A DNA stretch of 42,040 nucleotides from CAZWCX01 sp964632945 (GTDB lineage: Bacteria > Planctomycetota > MHYJ01 > WSZJ01 > CAZWCX01). The first letter of the stretch is position 1; each line of letters begins with the position of its first letter. Both the position numbers and the translations under genes were made by a program. The notes beneath the pieces were generated by a model. The model was not told where the DNA came from. It searched no databases and was given only the letters and a program-made list of their open reading frames with translations. Shown here piece by piece: positions 1-7,996 of the stretch. The stretch is from the NCBI GenBank assembly GCA_964632945.1, contig CAZWCX010000060.1, positions 1 through 42,040 of the forward strand. The letters run 5' to 3'.

Positions 1-1
1 C

Positions 2-199
2 GATGCCTTTTCGACGGAGGAGTTGGTCTGCCTTCAGGTGCTTGGGAGAATCACCGATCGGCCTGGTGTGGCGATCCCTGGGCGACGGGAACATCGCCCG
101 CATGGTACGTGGCATTGGGTTGTCGACCAGGAAGAGAAGCGTCGATTCCTCGAAGCCTGGAGCAGATGGTGGCAGGACCACGGACACGAACTCCAGTAA
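2..199 (+). CDS. C-terminal end of an unidentified protein (5' end outside window)
   Basis: An open frame enters from the left edge and ends at TAA 197-199, giving 65 residues. It reads like real protein: it has mixed charged and aromatic residues, contains QEEKRRFLEAW near the end and finishes in WWQDHGHELQ. The two other forward frames over the same bases are rich in Arg, Ser and Pro, as expected of shadow frames in GC-rich DNA. I recognise no domain in this tail, and no start is visible. The next gene (MazG-like) is convergent to it. Confidence 0.5.
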   Translation, partial: DAFSTEELVCLQVLGRITDRPGVAIPGRREHRPHGTWHWVVDQEEKRRFLEAWSRWWQDHGHELQ

Positions 200-224
200 T
201 AGATTGGCGGATCGTTGATGTTGC

Positions 225-341
225 TTGTCGGTCGAGCTGATCGGTCACGACGGCGGCACCGCGGCCGACGGGGCGCTCGACAAGCTGGCTGCCGGCGACG
301 GGATCGCCGCCTTCCAGAAGTTCGTCCAGGCGGTGAAGAAG
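225..341 (+). pseudogene. Short coding-like remnant, unidentified
   Basis: From about 234 to 341 one forward frame has strongly coding-like codon use, with nearly all third positions G or C and a natural amino-acid mix such as GALDKLAAGDGIAAFQKF. The frame is closed upstream by TGA 216-218, with no ATG after it. Downstream it runs on into Arg/Pro/Gly-rich translation until TAG near 401. It does not continue the frame of the gene ending at 199. The likeliest reading is a leftover C-terminal piece of a lost gene; a short gene starting at TTG 225 is possible. Family unknown. Confidence 0.3.
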
Positions 342-400
342 CCGGTACGGTTCCGTGGGAGGTGCCCGGGGCGACCCGGGCGGCCACGCGATCGTCCGGG

Positions 401-769
401 CTAGCGTTTTCGCGGACGATCCGCTCGACCGCGCGACCGCTTCACCGGATAGTTGCGCCGATTGCGCTCCAGCTTGGCGCGCATCGCCTCGATCAGGTCG
501 ATGCCGAGGCGGTCCGCCATCAGGAGCACGGCGATCGCGGTATCGGCGAGTTCCGCCTCGACCCGTGCCCGGTTCTCCGGGTCGCGCGACCACGCGTCGG
601 CGCGTGTGTTCCGTACCCAGCGATACTCCGCGACCAGTTCGCCCGCTTCCGAGGCAAGCGCCATCGCCAGGTTCTTGGGGTCGTGGAACTGGCGCCAGTC
701 GCGTTCGGCGACGAATCGTCGCAGTTCCCCTACGAAGGCGTCGAGGCGATCCGGACGCGGGTGGGTCAT
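401..769 (-). CDS. MazG-like nucleotide pyrophosphohydrolase
   Basis: A 122-residue protein of the all-alpha NTP pyrophosphatase superfamily (MazG / dCTPase-like). These proteins hydrolyse (d)NTPs to NMP and pyrophosphate, usually for nucleotide-pool cleaning. The Mg-binding signature ExxE...ExxD is present as E41-A-G-E44 and E73-L-A-D76, spaced as the family requires. The motifs NLAMALASEAGEL and ADTAIAVLLMADRLGIDL are typical of the short single-domain form. The start is set at ATG 769 because AGGA lies about 7 nt upstream on the minus strand; the frame stays open a further 20 codons upstream but that part looks non-coding. The C-terminus is an Arg/Lys-rich tail. The substrate cannot be told from sequence. 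It is transcribed away from the Lon-like gene at 1762. Confidence 0.85.
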   Translation of the reverse strand: MTHPRPDRLDAFVGELRRFVAERDWRQFHDPKNLAMALASEAGELVAEYRWVRNTRADAWSRDPENRARVEAELADTAIAVLLMADRLGIDLIEAMRAKLERNRRNYPVKRSRGRADRPRKR

Positions 770-1225
770 GGACGGTTCCTGTCGAATGGGTCCTGCGCCG
801 GATTGTATCCGAACCCGGCGGGGATGCAAGCGGGCGGGCGCGATCCCGTCGATTCAACCGGACCACGGATCGACTCGAGGTCCCCTCCGATCGATCGGCG
901 ACTCCCGTCGTCGCGCGCACAGGACAGTCCGATCTCCGGTCCGGCGCTCCGCCGTTGCCCGGGGTGGATTTCCGGGTCCCTTGGGGAATCGGACGCGCCC
1001 GCGTCGGGTGGGCGGCCTTGCCTCTCCGATCCGCCTGTGCCCCCGGGGGCGGAAAGCTCCATCTTCACGCCTTCTCCAGGGTTGCAGTCGCGGAGTCGGG
1101 TACCACGATTTGGAGCGGGCACGAAGGTTGCGAGAGGATAGGACGGAGGAGGGGGCGTCGAGGGATGATCGAAACGGGTGGAAGAAAAAGGGAATGAGCG
1201 GCAACGACGAACCGGGCGACGCCTC

Positions 1226-1392
1226 CTCCGCGATATCGGAGTATGCAACGGGAGAAACGCAGAAGTCTCCGCAGAATGCGGACCCCGAGTGGAGGAATCT
1301 CAGGTTTCTGTGCGGGTGATCCTGGAGGACACCCGGCACGATCACCGGGACGGGCGCGCAGGGCGGAACCACGATCGGCCAAGGACCCGATC
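1226..1392 (+). ncRNA. Candidate structured RNA segment (cluster of hairpins)
   Basis: Four perfect hairpins lie within 170 nt: CTCCG/CGGAG (1226-1230 with 1237-1241), TCCGCA/TGCGGA with a GAA triloop (1268-1273 with 1277-1282), GGTGATC/GATCACC (1315-1321 with 1340-1346), and GATCGG/CCGATC (1373-1378 with 1387-1392). The segment lies in a long gene-free leader about 370 nt before the protease start. It matches no riboswitch class I can recall, and the transcribed strand is unknown. Hairpins arise easily in GC-rich DNA, so this is only a candidate. Confidence 0.25.
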
Positions 1393-1678
1393 GGCACGCG
1401 GAGGATGTCGGGCCCTGACGCGCGAGCCGCTTGCGGGCGAACGCAGGACATCCCGCCCGGGGTTGCGGATGCGGCGAGGCTCCGGCGGCTCTTGAGAATC
1501 CCGGTGAAGCTCCGGTTGGGCGAACGGGAAGGGCAATGGCCCTGGGGAGCGGCGAGGCCGACTCCCGCCTCGAGCCCCGCACGCAGAACCTGCGGCGGGC
1601 TCGCAAAGGAGGGGCCACCCTTCCCGTCGTCGTTTTCTCCCCCCCGCGCGCCCCGCGCTCCCGACCCCGGCACCTCTG

Positions 1679-1708
1679 TTGCGTTTCAGGATGGAGACGG
1701 TGTAGGCT
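1679..1708 (+). promoter_or_regulatory. Weak sigma-70-like promoter before the Lon-like protease
   Basis: TTGCGT (1679-1684) and TAGGCT (1703-1708) are separated by 18 bp, ending 53 bp before the protease ATG. The -10 match is poor (3 of 6), so this is tentative. It resembles in layout the better matches at 35181 and 33533. Confidence 0.25.
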
Positions 1709-1761
1709 GAAGGCCGCCGAATCCAATGCCGGGACGGGGGATTCCGAGAGAGGGGGCGTCG

Positions 1762-4206
1762 ATGAAGGCAGGATCGGACCACGAACTGTCCGCCGAGGAT
1801 CTGGAGTGGCGGCTTCCGCCGGAGTTCCGGGATGTTGCGTACGAGCAGGTGGAATCCGTTCGCGGCACAATCGGCCAGGATCGGGCGGGGGCCGCGCTGG
1901 ACCTCGGACTGGCCCTGCGGGCCCCGGGGTACAACGTGTTCGTGGCCGGTCCTCACGGCACCGGACGGACCAGTACGGTTCGCCGCCTCTTGGACGGGAT
2001 GAAGAGCCGCCGTTGTCCGGAACTGCGGGACCGGGCCTACGTGTACAACTTCTCCGACCCGTCCTGTCCGCGGCTCCTGACGTTCCCGGCCGGCAAGGCG
2101 CGCGAGTTCGGCCGGGACATGGCGCGATTCGTCGAACATCTTCGCGAGATCGTGCCGTCGATCCTGGAAGAGGACGTCTTCCGCAAGGAGCGGGAGGCGA
2201 TTCACGGCGAGGCGGTGCGGATCGAGCAGTCGATGATCGGCGACCTCGAAGCGAAGTTGAAGGAGAAGGGCTTCGCGCTCATCCAGATCCGCGCCGGGGA
2301 TGTGGTCATGCCCGACATCCTCCCGCTGGTGGACGACACGCCGGTGGATTGGGAGAAGGCCTCCGAGCAGGTTGCCGAGGGAAAGCTCGACCGGGCCGCC
2401 TACGAACGCCTGCGGCAGGACGCCGATCCGATGCGCCGCCACATGCAGTCGGTCTTCAAGAAGCTCCGCGCCCTGGCCAGCGAGGTCGGGCAGAAGACCC
2501 GCGACCTGGAGCGCCGGGCCGTGGAGCACCTGGCCGGGACCCTCGTCGGGGAAATCCGCGACAAGTACAGGGACGAGAAGGTGCAGGAGTATCTGGCCGG
2601 TGTCGTCGCCGAGGTCCTCGAGGACATCGACCTCTTCAAGCGCGCGCCCGCCAAGGAGGGGGGGCTGGACCTGTCCGCGCTCATCGGCCGGGGACGAGAC
2701 GCCGAGGACGTCCTGGTCAAGTACGAGGTGAATGTCCTGCTCGACAACTCGAATCGCAGCGGGTGCCCGGTGGAGTTCGAGGACGCGCCCTCCCACGGCA
2801 ACCTGATCGGCACCATCGAGGTCGAGGGGGCGGCCAAGGGGGCTCCGCGGACCGACTTCACGCACATCAAGGCCGGCTCGGTGCTCAAGGCCGACGGGGG
2901 ATTCCTCGTCCTGCAGGCGCTCGACCTCCTCCTCGCCCCCGGGGCGTGGCCGGCGCTGAAGCGGGTGCTCAAGACCGGTCGACTGGAAATCCGGACTCCG
3001 GAATTCCTCGGGCTGTTCGGGCCCATCGCCATGAAGCCGGAGCCGATCGAAGTGGACGTCAAAGTGATCCTGATCGGGGAAACCGGGCTTTACGATCTGC
3101 TCTATCGCTGGGAAGAGGACTTCAAGACCGTGTTCAAGGTCCTCGCGCAGTTCGATCACGAGATGCCGCTCGCCCGTGAAACGCTGGGCCACTTCCTCGG
3201 CGTCGTGCACAAGATCGGCGAGGACGAGAAGCTTCTGCCGTTGGCCCCGGATGCGGCGCACGCGCTCACCCGGGAGGCGGTGCGCCGCGCCGGGCGCCGC
3301 GACCGGATCAGCACGAAGTTCAGCGACGTTGCCGACCTCGTGCGCGAAACGTGCTATTGGGCGCAACAGGAGGGGGCGTCCCGGGCCGGCGCCCGCCACG
3401 TCGAACGTGCGATCCGCGAATTCGAGCAGCGCAACGGCCTCCTCGAAGAGAAGATCCAGGAGGCGATCGACCGCGGCCTGCTCCACGTCGATCTCACCGG
3501 CGCCGTGGTCGGGCAGGTGAACGGGTTGTCGGTCTTCGACCTCGGCAGCTACTCCTTCGGCAAGCCGTCCCGCATCACCGCCGCCGTGTCGATCGGCCGC
3601 GCGGGGATCATCAACATCGAGCGCGAGGCGGGCTTGAGCGGCCGGATCCACGACAAGGGCGTGCTCGTCCTGTCCGGCTTCCTGCGCAACCGGTTCGCGC
3701 AGAACTTCCCGCTCTCACTATCGGCGAGCCTGGCGTTCGAGCAGTCGTATCACGGCGTGGAGGGAGACAGCGCTTCGAGCACCGAGGCGTACGCGCTCTT
3801 GAGCGCCTTGGCCCAGGTTCCGGTCCGGCAATCGATCGGCGTCACCGGGTCCGTGGATCAGTACGGACGCATCCAGGCCATCGGCGGGATCAACGAGAAG
3901 ATCGAGGGGTTTTTCCTCTCCTGCACGTCCCGCGGGCTGACCGGGGAGCAGGGGGTCCTGTTCCCGCGCGCCAACCAACGGGACCTCATGGTCCGCGACG
4001 AGGTCGTCGAGGCCGTACGGGAGGGGCGCTTCCACCTGTGGGCGGTCGAGACGGTCGACGACGGGATCCAGATCCTGACCGGCGTCCCCGCCGGCGCGCG
4101 CCGCGCCGACGGGACCTATCCGGAGGGCTCGATCAACCGGCGCGTCGAGGCGCGGCTGCAGACCTTCGCCCAGGTCATGGCGGAGTTCGAGGCGCGCCGG
4201 TCCTAG
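1762..4206 (+). CDS. ATP-dependent Lon-family protease (LonB-like, AAA plus Lon peptidase)
   Basis: This 814-residue cytoplasmic protease should degrade damaged or regulatory proteins using ATP. The N-terminal half matches the Lon-like AAA family (PF13654 type). The P-loop is GPHGTGRT (63-70), with Arg where the classical Walker Lys sits; I recall this substitution in other members of this Lon branch. A Walker-B-like stretch, GGFLVLQALDLLL, follows at about 380. A charged helical region lies between. The C-terminal Lon peptidase domain (about 560-775) has the catalytic Ser in EGDSAS (S670) and Lys in INEKIEGFF (K713). Their spacing of 43 equals that of E. coli Lon (S679/K722). The start ATG 1762 follows GAGAGGGGG; a further ATG at 1726 lacks a ribosome site. 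Length is normal for this branch, and it is a single-gene transcript. Confidence 0.93.
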   Translation: MKAGSDHELSAEDLEWRLPPEFRDVAYEQVESVRGTIGQDRAGAALDLGLALRAPGYNVFVAGPHGTGRTSTVRRLLDGMKSRRCPELRDRAYVYNFSDPSCPRLLTFPAGKAREFGRDMARFVEHLREIVPSILEEDVFRKEREAIHGEAVRIEQSMIGDLEAKLKEKGFALIQIRAGDVVMPDILPLVDDTPVDWEKASEQVAEGKLDRAAYERLRQDADPMRRHMQSVFKKLRALASEVGQKTRDLERRAVEHLAGTLVGEIRDKYRDEKVQEYLAGVVAEVLEDIDLFKRAPAKEGGLDLSALIGRGRDAEDVLVKYEVNVLLDNSNRSGCPVEFEDAPSHGNLIGTIEVEGAAKGAPRTDFTHIKAGSVLKADGGFLVLQALDLLLAPGAWPALKRVLKTGRLEIRTPEFLGLFGPIAMKPEPIEVDVKVILIGETGLYDLLYRWEEDFKTVFKVLAQFDHEMPLARETLGHFLGVVHKIGEDEKLLPLAPDAAHALTREAVRRAGRRDRISTKFSDVADLVRETCYWAQQEGASRAGARHVERAIREFEQRNGLLEEKIQEAIDRGLLHVDLTGAVVGQVNGLSVFDLGSYSFGKPSRITAAVSIGRAGIINIEREAGLSGRIHDKGVLVLSGFLRNRFAQNFPLSLSASLAFEQSYHGVEGDSASSTEAYALLSALAQVPVRQSIGVTGSVDQYGRIQAIGGINEKIEGFFLSCTSRGLTGEQGVLFPRANQRDLMVRDEVVEAVREGRFHLWAVETVDDGIQILTGVPAGARRADGTYPEGSINRRVEARLQTFAQVMAEFEARRS

Positions 4207-4244
4207 ACCGGATATTCACGAACCGCTTCGCGTTTCGCGAACCA

Positions 4245-4283
4245 TCCGGCTCCGGCCTGCCCGGAAGGCCGTCCGGAGCCGGA
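4245..4283. terminator. Terminator-like hairpin after Lon-like protease (no U-tract)
   Basis: A perfect 11-bp inverted repeat, TCCGGCTCCGG (4245-4255) and CCGGAGCCGGA (4273-4283), encloses a 17-nt loop 38 nt after the protease stop. No T-run follows on either strand, so termination by the canonical intrinsic mechanism is not shown. Confidence 0.4.
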
Positions 4284-4380
4284 CTGCCTCGCCCAGCGTG
4301 CGACTCCGTGTATCGTACGCCGGTCGCCCCGCGGTCCTGGCTGCTGACGCAGCCGGGAGCCCCCGGGGGCGATTCTTCGC

Positions 4381-4400
4381 GAAGCCGCTGACGCGGCTTC
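4381..4400. terminator. Compact hairpin between convergent genes
   Basis: GAAGCCGC (4381-4388) pairs with GCGGCTTC (4393-4400) across the 4-nt loop TGAC. It lies 113 nt past the end of the minus-strand di-heme gene, and no T-run is present. It could serve either strand. Confidence 0.3.
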
Positions 4401-4512
4401 CTGAATCATCCGGTTCTTGGGTCTTCAACCGCCATCCCGCGGGTTGGGACGGTCGCGTTGCGCGGTCTCACCGCGGATGCGTCCGCCCGCGCGTCGGCGG
4501 CGGGGGGCGGGC

Positions 4513-6429
4513 CTACTTGCGCGGCGGGACCCGGACATCCGGAAACCCGTCCCGGTCGGAGTCGCGCAGGTAGGGCAGGTTGGCGCCGTACGCCTCCTCG
4601 AGGTTGGTCAGGGCGAAGGACTGGACCGGCACGCCGTCCGGATTGATGGCGCGCCCCTCGATCCGGCCGGGGACGCGGAAGAGCCATTCCGGATTGAGCC
4701 GTTCCGGCCCGGTGTCCATCCCGGCCACCACGAAACGATCCGCGATCACGCCGTCCCCGTTCACGTCGCACGGCAGATCGTCGACCGGGTAGAGCACGAG
4801 CCCGCGCAGGAACTCCAGAACCGCCGCGCGGTCGGCTTCCGGCAGCGCCTCATAGGCGCGGGCGGAGCGGTCCGCCTCGCCGCCGTGGCGGCGGATGACG
4901 TCGTCGAGGTCGAGGCTGGCGCCGTCGTGGCCGTAGGGGGCGGTGCTGCCGACGCCCCAAAGCGGGGCGGTGCGGAAGCGGGTGAGCAGGCTGCCGTCGA
5001 ACTGCATCTGGTGGAAGCGCGGTCCGAGATCGTGATGGGCGAAGTCGGAGTAGACGCCCCGGATTGTGAAGGCCGCGCCCTCCGCGCGGTCGACGCGCCG
5101 GACCTGCCCCTCGAGCCGGCCGGTGTCGGGATTCGGGGCCACGACGAGGTCGAAGAAGCGCCGGTCCCCGGCGGTGCGCCGGTGGGGATCCGGGTCGTCC
5201 GCGTTGCGCGCCTCGAGGTGCCAGTCGGGGACGTGGCAGGAGACGCAGCCGAGGGAAGCCAGCAGGTCGCGTCCGCGCGCGCGAACCGGCGTGCGCGGCT
5301 TCTCCGCCGGCGCAGGGTGGTTGAGCTGGTACCACTCGATCAAGTCGAGATCGCCGCCGGTGATCTCCTCGCACACCCCGTCGCGGTCCGGGTCCTCGCG
5401 GGAGACGCCGTATTCGTCGACCACGACCCCCCGGTCGCGCGTGCGCCCCGAGATGAACTGCTGCGCACCGGCGAGCGAGACCCCCGCCAGGCCGTCCTGG
5501 TTCGGCTCCGCATTGAGGATCGGATCGAAGGCCTGCAGTCCGGCGTGCAGGTCGAAGGCGTTGGCGGAGAAGTGGCGCAGCGTCGAGGCGACCGCGCCCT
5601 TGCGGTGGCCCCAGCCGAACAGCTGGACCTCGAACGAGTAGCCGGCCACGCCGGGCTCGTCGAGCCGGCGGGCCCAGGAGATTCGTTTCCCCTCGGCGTC
5701 GACGTACCACACGAAACAGACCGGATTCAGGTCCGGCTTCCCGTTGCCGTCGAGGTCGCCGAAACTGCCGAAGTCCACGCTCACGCGCTCCCCGTCGGTT
5801 GCGGCGGGCAGGTTCTCGACGATCGCGCGCACGCGGTCGGACTCCCCTTTTGCGATCCAGCCGTCGCGGTTGACGTCCCCCTTGGCCAGGATCGCCAGCC
5901 GCAACTGTGCCCCGAGCATCTCGACCAGCCCGGCGCCGAAGGCGTGGGTGGTGTTCCGGCCGGTGCCGCCGTTCTTGAAGATGGTCGCCCCCGCCCCCGC
6001 ATCGCGGAACGGCACGTTGTGGCAGAGCGCGCACGACGCGACGTGGTCGCGCGTCAGCATCTTCGTCGACTGGTCCTCGAGGACCTGGCCGGCCATCCGT
6101 CCGGCTTCCCCGAACGCGCCGTCGCCGGCGGGGAATTCGCGCACGAAGAGTTCCCTCCCGAGCTGGTAGGCGAGCCACGGATCGCGCTCGAAAAGCCAGC
6201 CCGTCGCCCCCTCGTGCGTCGGGTCGGCCGAGGAGATCGCGCGCACGCGTCGGCACTTGACCGAGCGGCCGGACAGGTCCTTCGGCCGGAAGACGGGGTC
6301 GTCGTGCGAATTCCCCGGCCGTTCCGGCGACGGGCGCAGGTCCTCCGAGCGGACGACCGCGGAGAGCAGGAGCCAAAGCGCGACGGCGAACGCCGTCCGG
6401 CGGAGTCGGGAAGCAGGGACGGGGGTCAT
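4513..6429 (-). CDS. Secreted di-heme oxidoreductase (DUF1111-type, cytochrome-c peroxidase-like)
   Basis: This is a 638-residue exported protein of the di-haem oxidoreductase / putative peroxidase family (PF06537, formerly DUF1111). Residues 1-29 are a signal peptide (hydrophobic core AFAVALWLLLSAVV). Two c-type heme sites are present: CALCH at 133-137 and CVSCH at about 395-399. The C-terminal third carries the family hallmark APLWGVGSTAPYGHDGAS followed by HGGEA and a PEADRAAVLEFLRGL segment. Several Asp-rich, dockerin- or EF-hand-like loops (DVNRDGW, DLDGNGKPD, DPDRDGV, DVNGDGVI, DSDRDGFPD) are scattered through it, which makes it longer than usual. It probably acts in the periplasm in redox chemistry; the substrate is unknown. 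It starts 46 nt after the last DUF2330 gene and may share its transcript. The start ATG 6429 has GAGG upstream. Confidence 0.85.
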   Translation of the reverse strand: MTPVPASRLRRTAFAVALWLLLSAVVRSEDLRPSPERPGNSHDDPVFRPKDLSGRSVKCRRVRAISSADPTHEGATGWLFERDPWLAYQLGRELFVREFPAGDGAFGEAGRMAGQVLEDQSTKMLTRDHVASCALCHNVPFRDAGAGATIFKNGGTGRNTTHAFGAGLVEMLGAQLRLAILAKGDVNRDGWIAKGESDRVRAIVENLPAATDGERVSVDFGSFGDLDGNGKPDLNPVCFVWYVDAEGKRISWARRLDEPGVAGYSFEVQLFGWGHRKGAVASTLRHFSANAFDLHAGLQAFDPILNAEPNQDGLAGVSLAGAQQFISGRTRDRGVVVDEYGVSREDPDRDGVCEEITGGDLDLIEWYQLNHPAPAEKPRTPVRARGRDLLASLGCVSCHVPDWHLEARNADDPDPHRRTAGDRRFFDLVVAPNPDTGRLEGQVRRVDRAEGAAFTIRGVYSDFAHHDLGPRFHQMQFDGSLLTRFRTAPLWGVGSTAPYGHDGASLDLDDVIRRHGGEADRSARAYEALPEADRAAVLEFLRGLVLYPVDDLPCDVNGDGVIADRFVVAGMDTGPERLNPEWLFRVPGRIEGRAINPDGVPVQSFALTNLEEAYGANLPYLRDSDRDGFPDVRVPPRK

Positions 6430-6475
6430 CGAGGAATCCCTCGGGAAGGGGTGCAGTCGGAAACCAGGGCCGGTC

Positions 6476-7894
6476 CTACGGAGGCGAGGTCGGCAGGATG
6501 CGCACGTAGGTCTGTTCCTTGCCCGCGTCCACCGGGACGAGGACGAGGTCGTCGGTCATCTCGTCCTTGCGGATCTGCTTGCGGAACTTCGTCAGCCATT
6601 GCCCCTTCTGCAGGTGGCCCTTGAGGCGCGCCAATCCCTTGACCTCCTCGTCGGGGGCTTCCCGGTCGGGGTACCACATCCACTTCGTCTGGATCCCGGA
6701 CGGGTTTTCGATCCGCACGATCCGGCCCGGGCCGGACCCGACCTGGGCGTTCAGGCGGTCCAGGCGGGCCTTGATCCTGTCCTCACCGAGCCCTTCCCCC
6801 CCGGCCTTGACCCAGTCCGCTTTCACTTCTTCGAGGAACTCCGCCTTCGACACGAAGCGGGCGCCGCGCGGCAGGTCGCCCCCGCCTCCCTGGGAGTACA
6901 GGGCGCGCGGATCGTTCAACACGGCGACCTCCGCGTCCTCGAGTTTCTTCGCCCACTCGAGCTTCGTCGTTTCATAGCGGGGATCCTTCTGCTTTTTCGC
7001 CGCCACCCACTGGCTGCGCTGCTGGAACTCCTGCTGCTCCTCGGGCGTGGCGCCGCAGCCGAGCATGAACTGCAGGTACATCGGCCGCCAGGAATGCATC
7101 CAGGACCAGTCGCCCTGGAGATCCATCTGGGCCGGGGCCTGGACGTAGAAGAGGGCGTCCGTGACGTCCTTTACGGAGATTTGGGTAATCTTGAGCGGAT
7201 AGACGCACTCTCGGGTTTCGAAGGTGAACCGGGTCGGGGTGACTTCCCCGGTGTAGGAGCCGTCGGCGGCCTTCTTCATCTGCTTGGAATCGATCTTCAT
7301 GACGGTGAAGAACCACTTCTTGGTGATGTAGTGCTGCAGGGTGGCCTCGTCGCCGGAATAGGAGTACTGGTTTTCCTTGAGCCATTCGTAGAGCCCGTCG
7401 GCGCGTTCGGCGGTGATGACCTTGTAGTCGAGCGAGCCCACGACGCCCGCCTCCAGGACCCGGACGCCCTTCCGGCTCGAGTTCTCTTCGAGCCTGGCCC
7501 CGCCGCTGCCTCCGAACGCGACTCCGCCTCGCTGCGGGCGGCCGTCGAACTCCTCGGTCCAGATGTTCGTCGGCAGCGGCAGGAGGATCGTGTAGATGGC
7601 GAGGTCCTTGAAGAAGTCGCGGGGCATTTCGTCGAGCTTGGGCTGCGAGGGGGTGGGGATGACCATGCCGAAGTCGAGGGCGTTCCCCTCGAACTTGGGC
7701 TGCACCGTGAACGACTCGATCCCCTCGTCCGGACGCCATTGGAGGAACGCCTTTTGCCCGGGCTGGAGGATGTCCTTATCTTGGGCGGCGAAGTAGCAGC
7801 AGGCGGCGTCCCCCGGGCGCGCCGTTCCGATGGGAAGCGCGAGGGTGAAGCACGCGGCCGCCAGGAGAGCGAAGGAGGAAACGCGGCGGTTCAT
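6476..7894 (-). CDS. DUF2330 secreted protein, copy 1
   Basis: A 472-residue protein of the DUF2330 family (PF10092; function unknown). It has a signal peptide ending near GDA and then the family's vicinal cysteines, ACCYFAAQDKDILQPGQ. The next conserved stretches are FEGNALDFGMVIPTPSQPKLDEMP, the Tyr-rich NQYSYSGDEATLQHY, WFFTVMKID and a C-terminal RILPTSPP. Start ATG 7894 is chosen because AAGGA precedes it and the signal peptide begins there; the frame stays open 19 codons upstream. It is the third and most 3' of three tandem paralogues that differ mainly in a Gly/charged linker (residues about 125-150) and an acidic stretch near 340-390. The family is thought to be extracytoplasmic, and no enzymatic motif is visible. 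Confidence 0.88.
   Translation of the reverse strand: MNRRVSSFALLAAACFTLALPIGTARPGDAACCYFAAQDKDILQPGQKAFLQWRPDEGIESFTVQPKFEGNALDFGMVIPTPSQPKLDEMPRDFFKDLAIYTILLPLPTNIWTEEFDGRPQRGGVAFGGSGGARLEENSSRKGVRVLEAGVVGSLDYKVITAERADGLYEWLKENQYSYSGDEATLQHYITKKWFFTVMKIDSKQMKKAADGSYTGEVTPTRFTFETRECVYPLKITQISVKDVTDALFYVQAPAQMDLQGDWSWMHSWRPMYLQFMLGCGATPEEQQEFQQRSQWVAAKKQKDPRYETTKLEWAKKLEDAEVAVLNDPRALYSQGGGGDLPRGARFVSKAEFLEEVKADWVKAGGEGLGEDRIKARLDRLNAQVGSGPGRIVRIENPSGIQTKWMWYPDREAPDEEVKGLARLKGHLQKGQWLTKFRKQIRKDEMTDDLVLVPVDAGKEQTYVRILPTSPP
6540..6706. repeat. 167-bp direct repeat, copy A (inside DUF2330 copy 1)
   Basis: Base-for-base identical to 8061-8227 in DUF2330 copy 2. The third paralogue has many mismatches over the corresponding part, around 9582-9748. 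The rest of copies 1 and 2 is clearly more divergent, which points to recent gene conversion. Confidence 0.9.
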
Positions 7895-7996
7895 CGGGAG
7901 TCCTTTCCGATCAGCGAAAGAACGGCTCGGGTTGGGAACGAGGGTCGTCACGGGGGGCGGGGCGGGGCATTGATCCCGCTCGCGCGCAGATCGGGA

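Larger units (their letters stand above)
770..1761. other. 992-bp intergenic region between divergent genes; hairpin-rich, no gene recognised
   Basis: This separates the MazG-like gene (minus) from the Lon-like protease (plus). Both strands have open frames, but their translations are Arg/Pro/Ser-rich shadows without domains. The part around 1190-1400 is less GC-rich than its surroundings and holds four simple hairpins, described separately. A weak promoter match lies just before the protease. No repeat or mobile element was recognised. Confidence 0.6.
4207..4512. other. 306-bp convergent intergenic region with hairpins
   Basis: This lies between the 3' ends of the Lon-like protease (plus) and the di-heme oxidoreductase (minus). 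It contains a small TTCGCG/CGCGAA hairpin near 4228-4242, an 11-bp inverted repeat (4245-4283) and an 8-bp hairpin with a 4-nt loop (4381-4400). I see no coding sequence. Confidence 0.7.

Noticed and set aside
1245..1345. Resemblance to a glycine riboswitch (GGGAGA, CCGA...GGA, TCTCAGG)
   Set aside because: The order of elements is partly right, but the internal helix and the conserved core spacing are missing, and the downstream gene is a protease.
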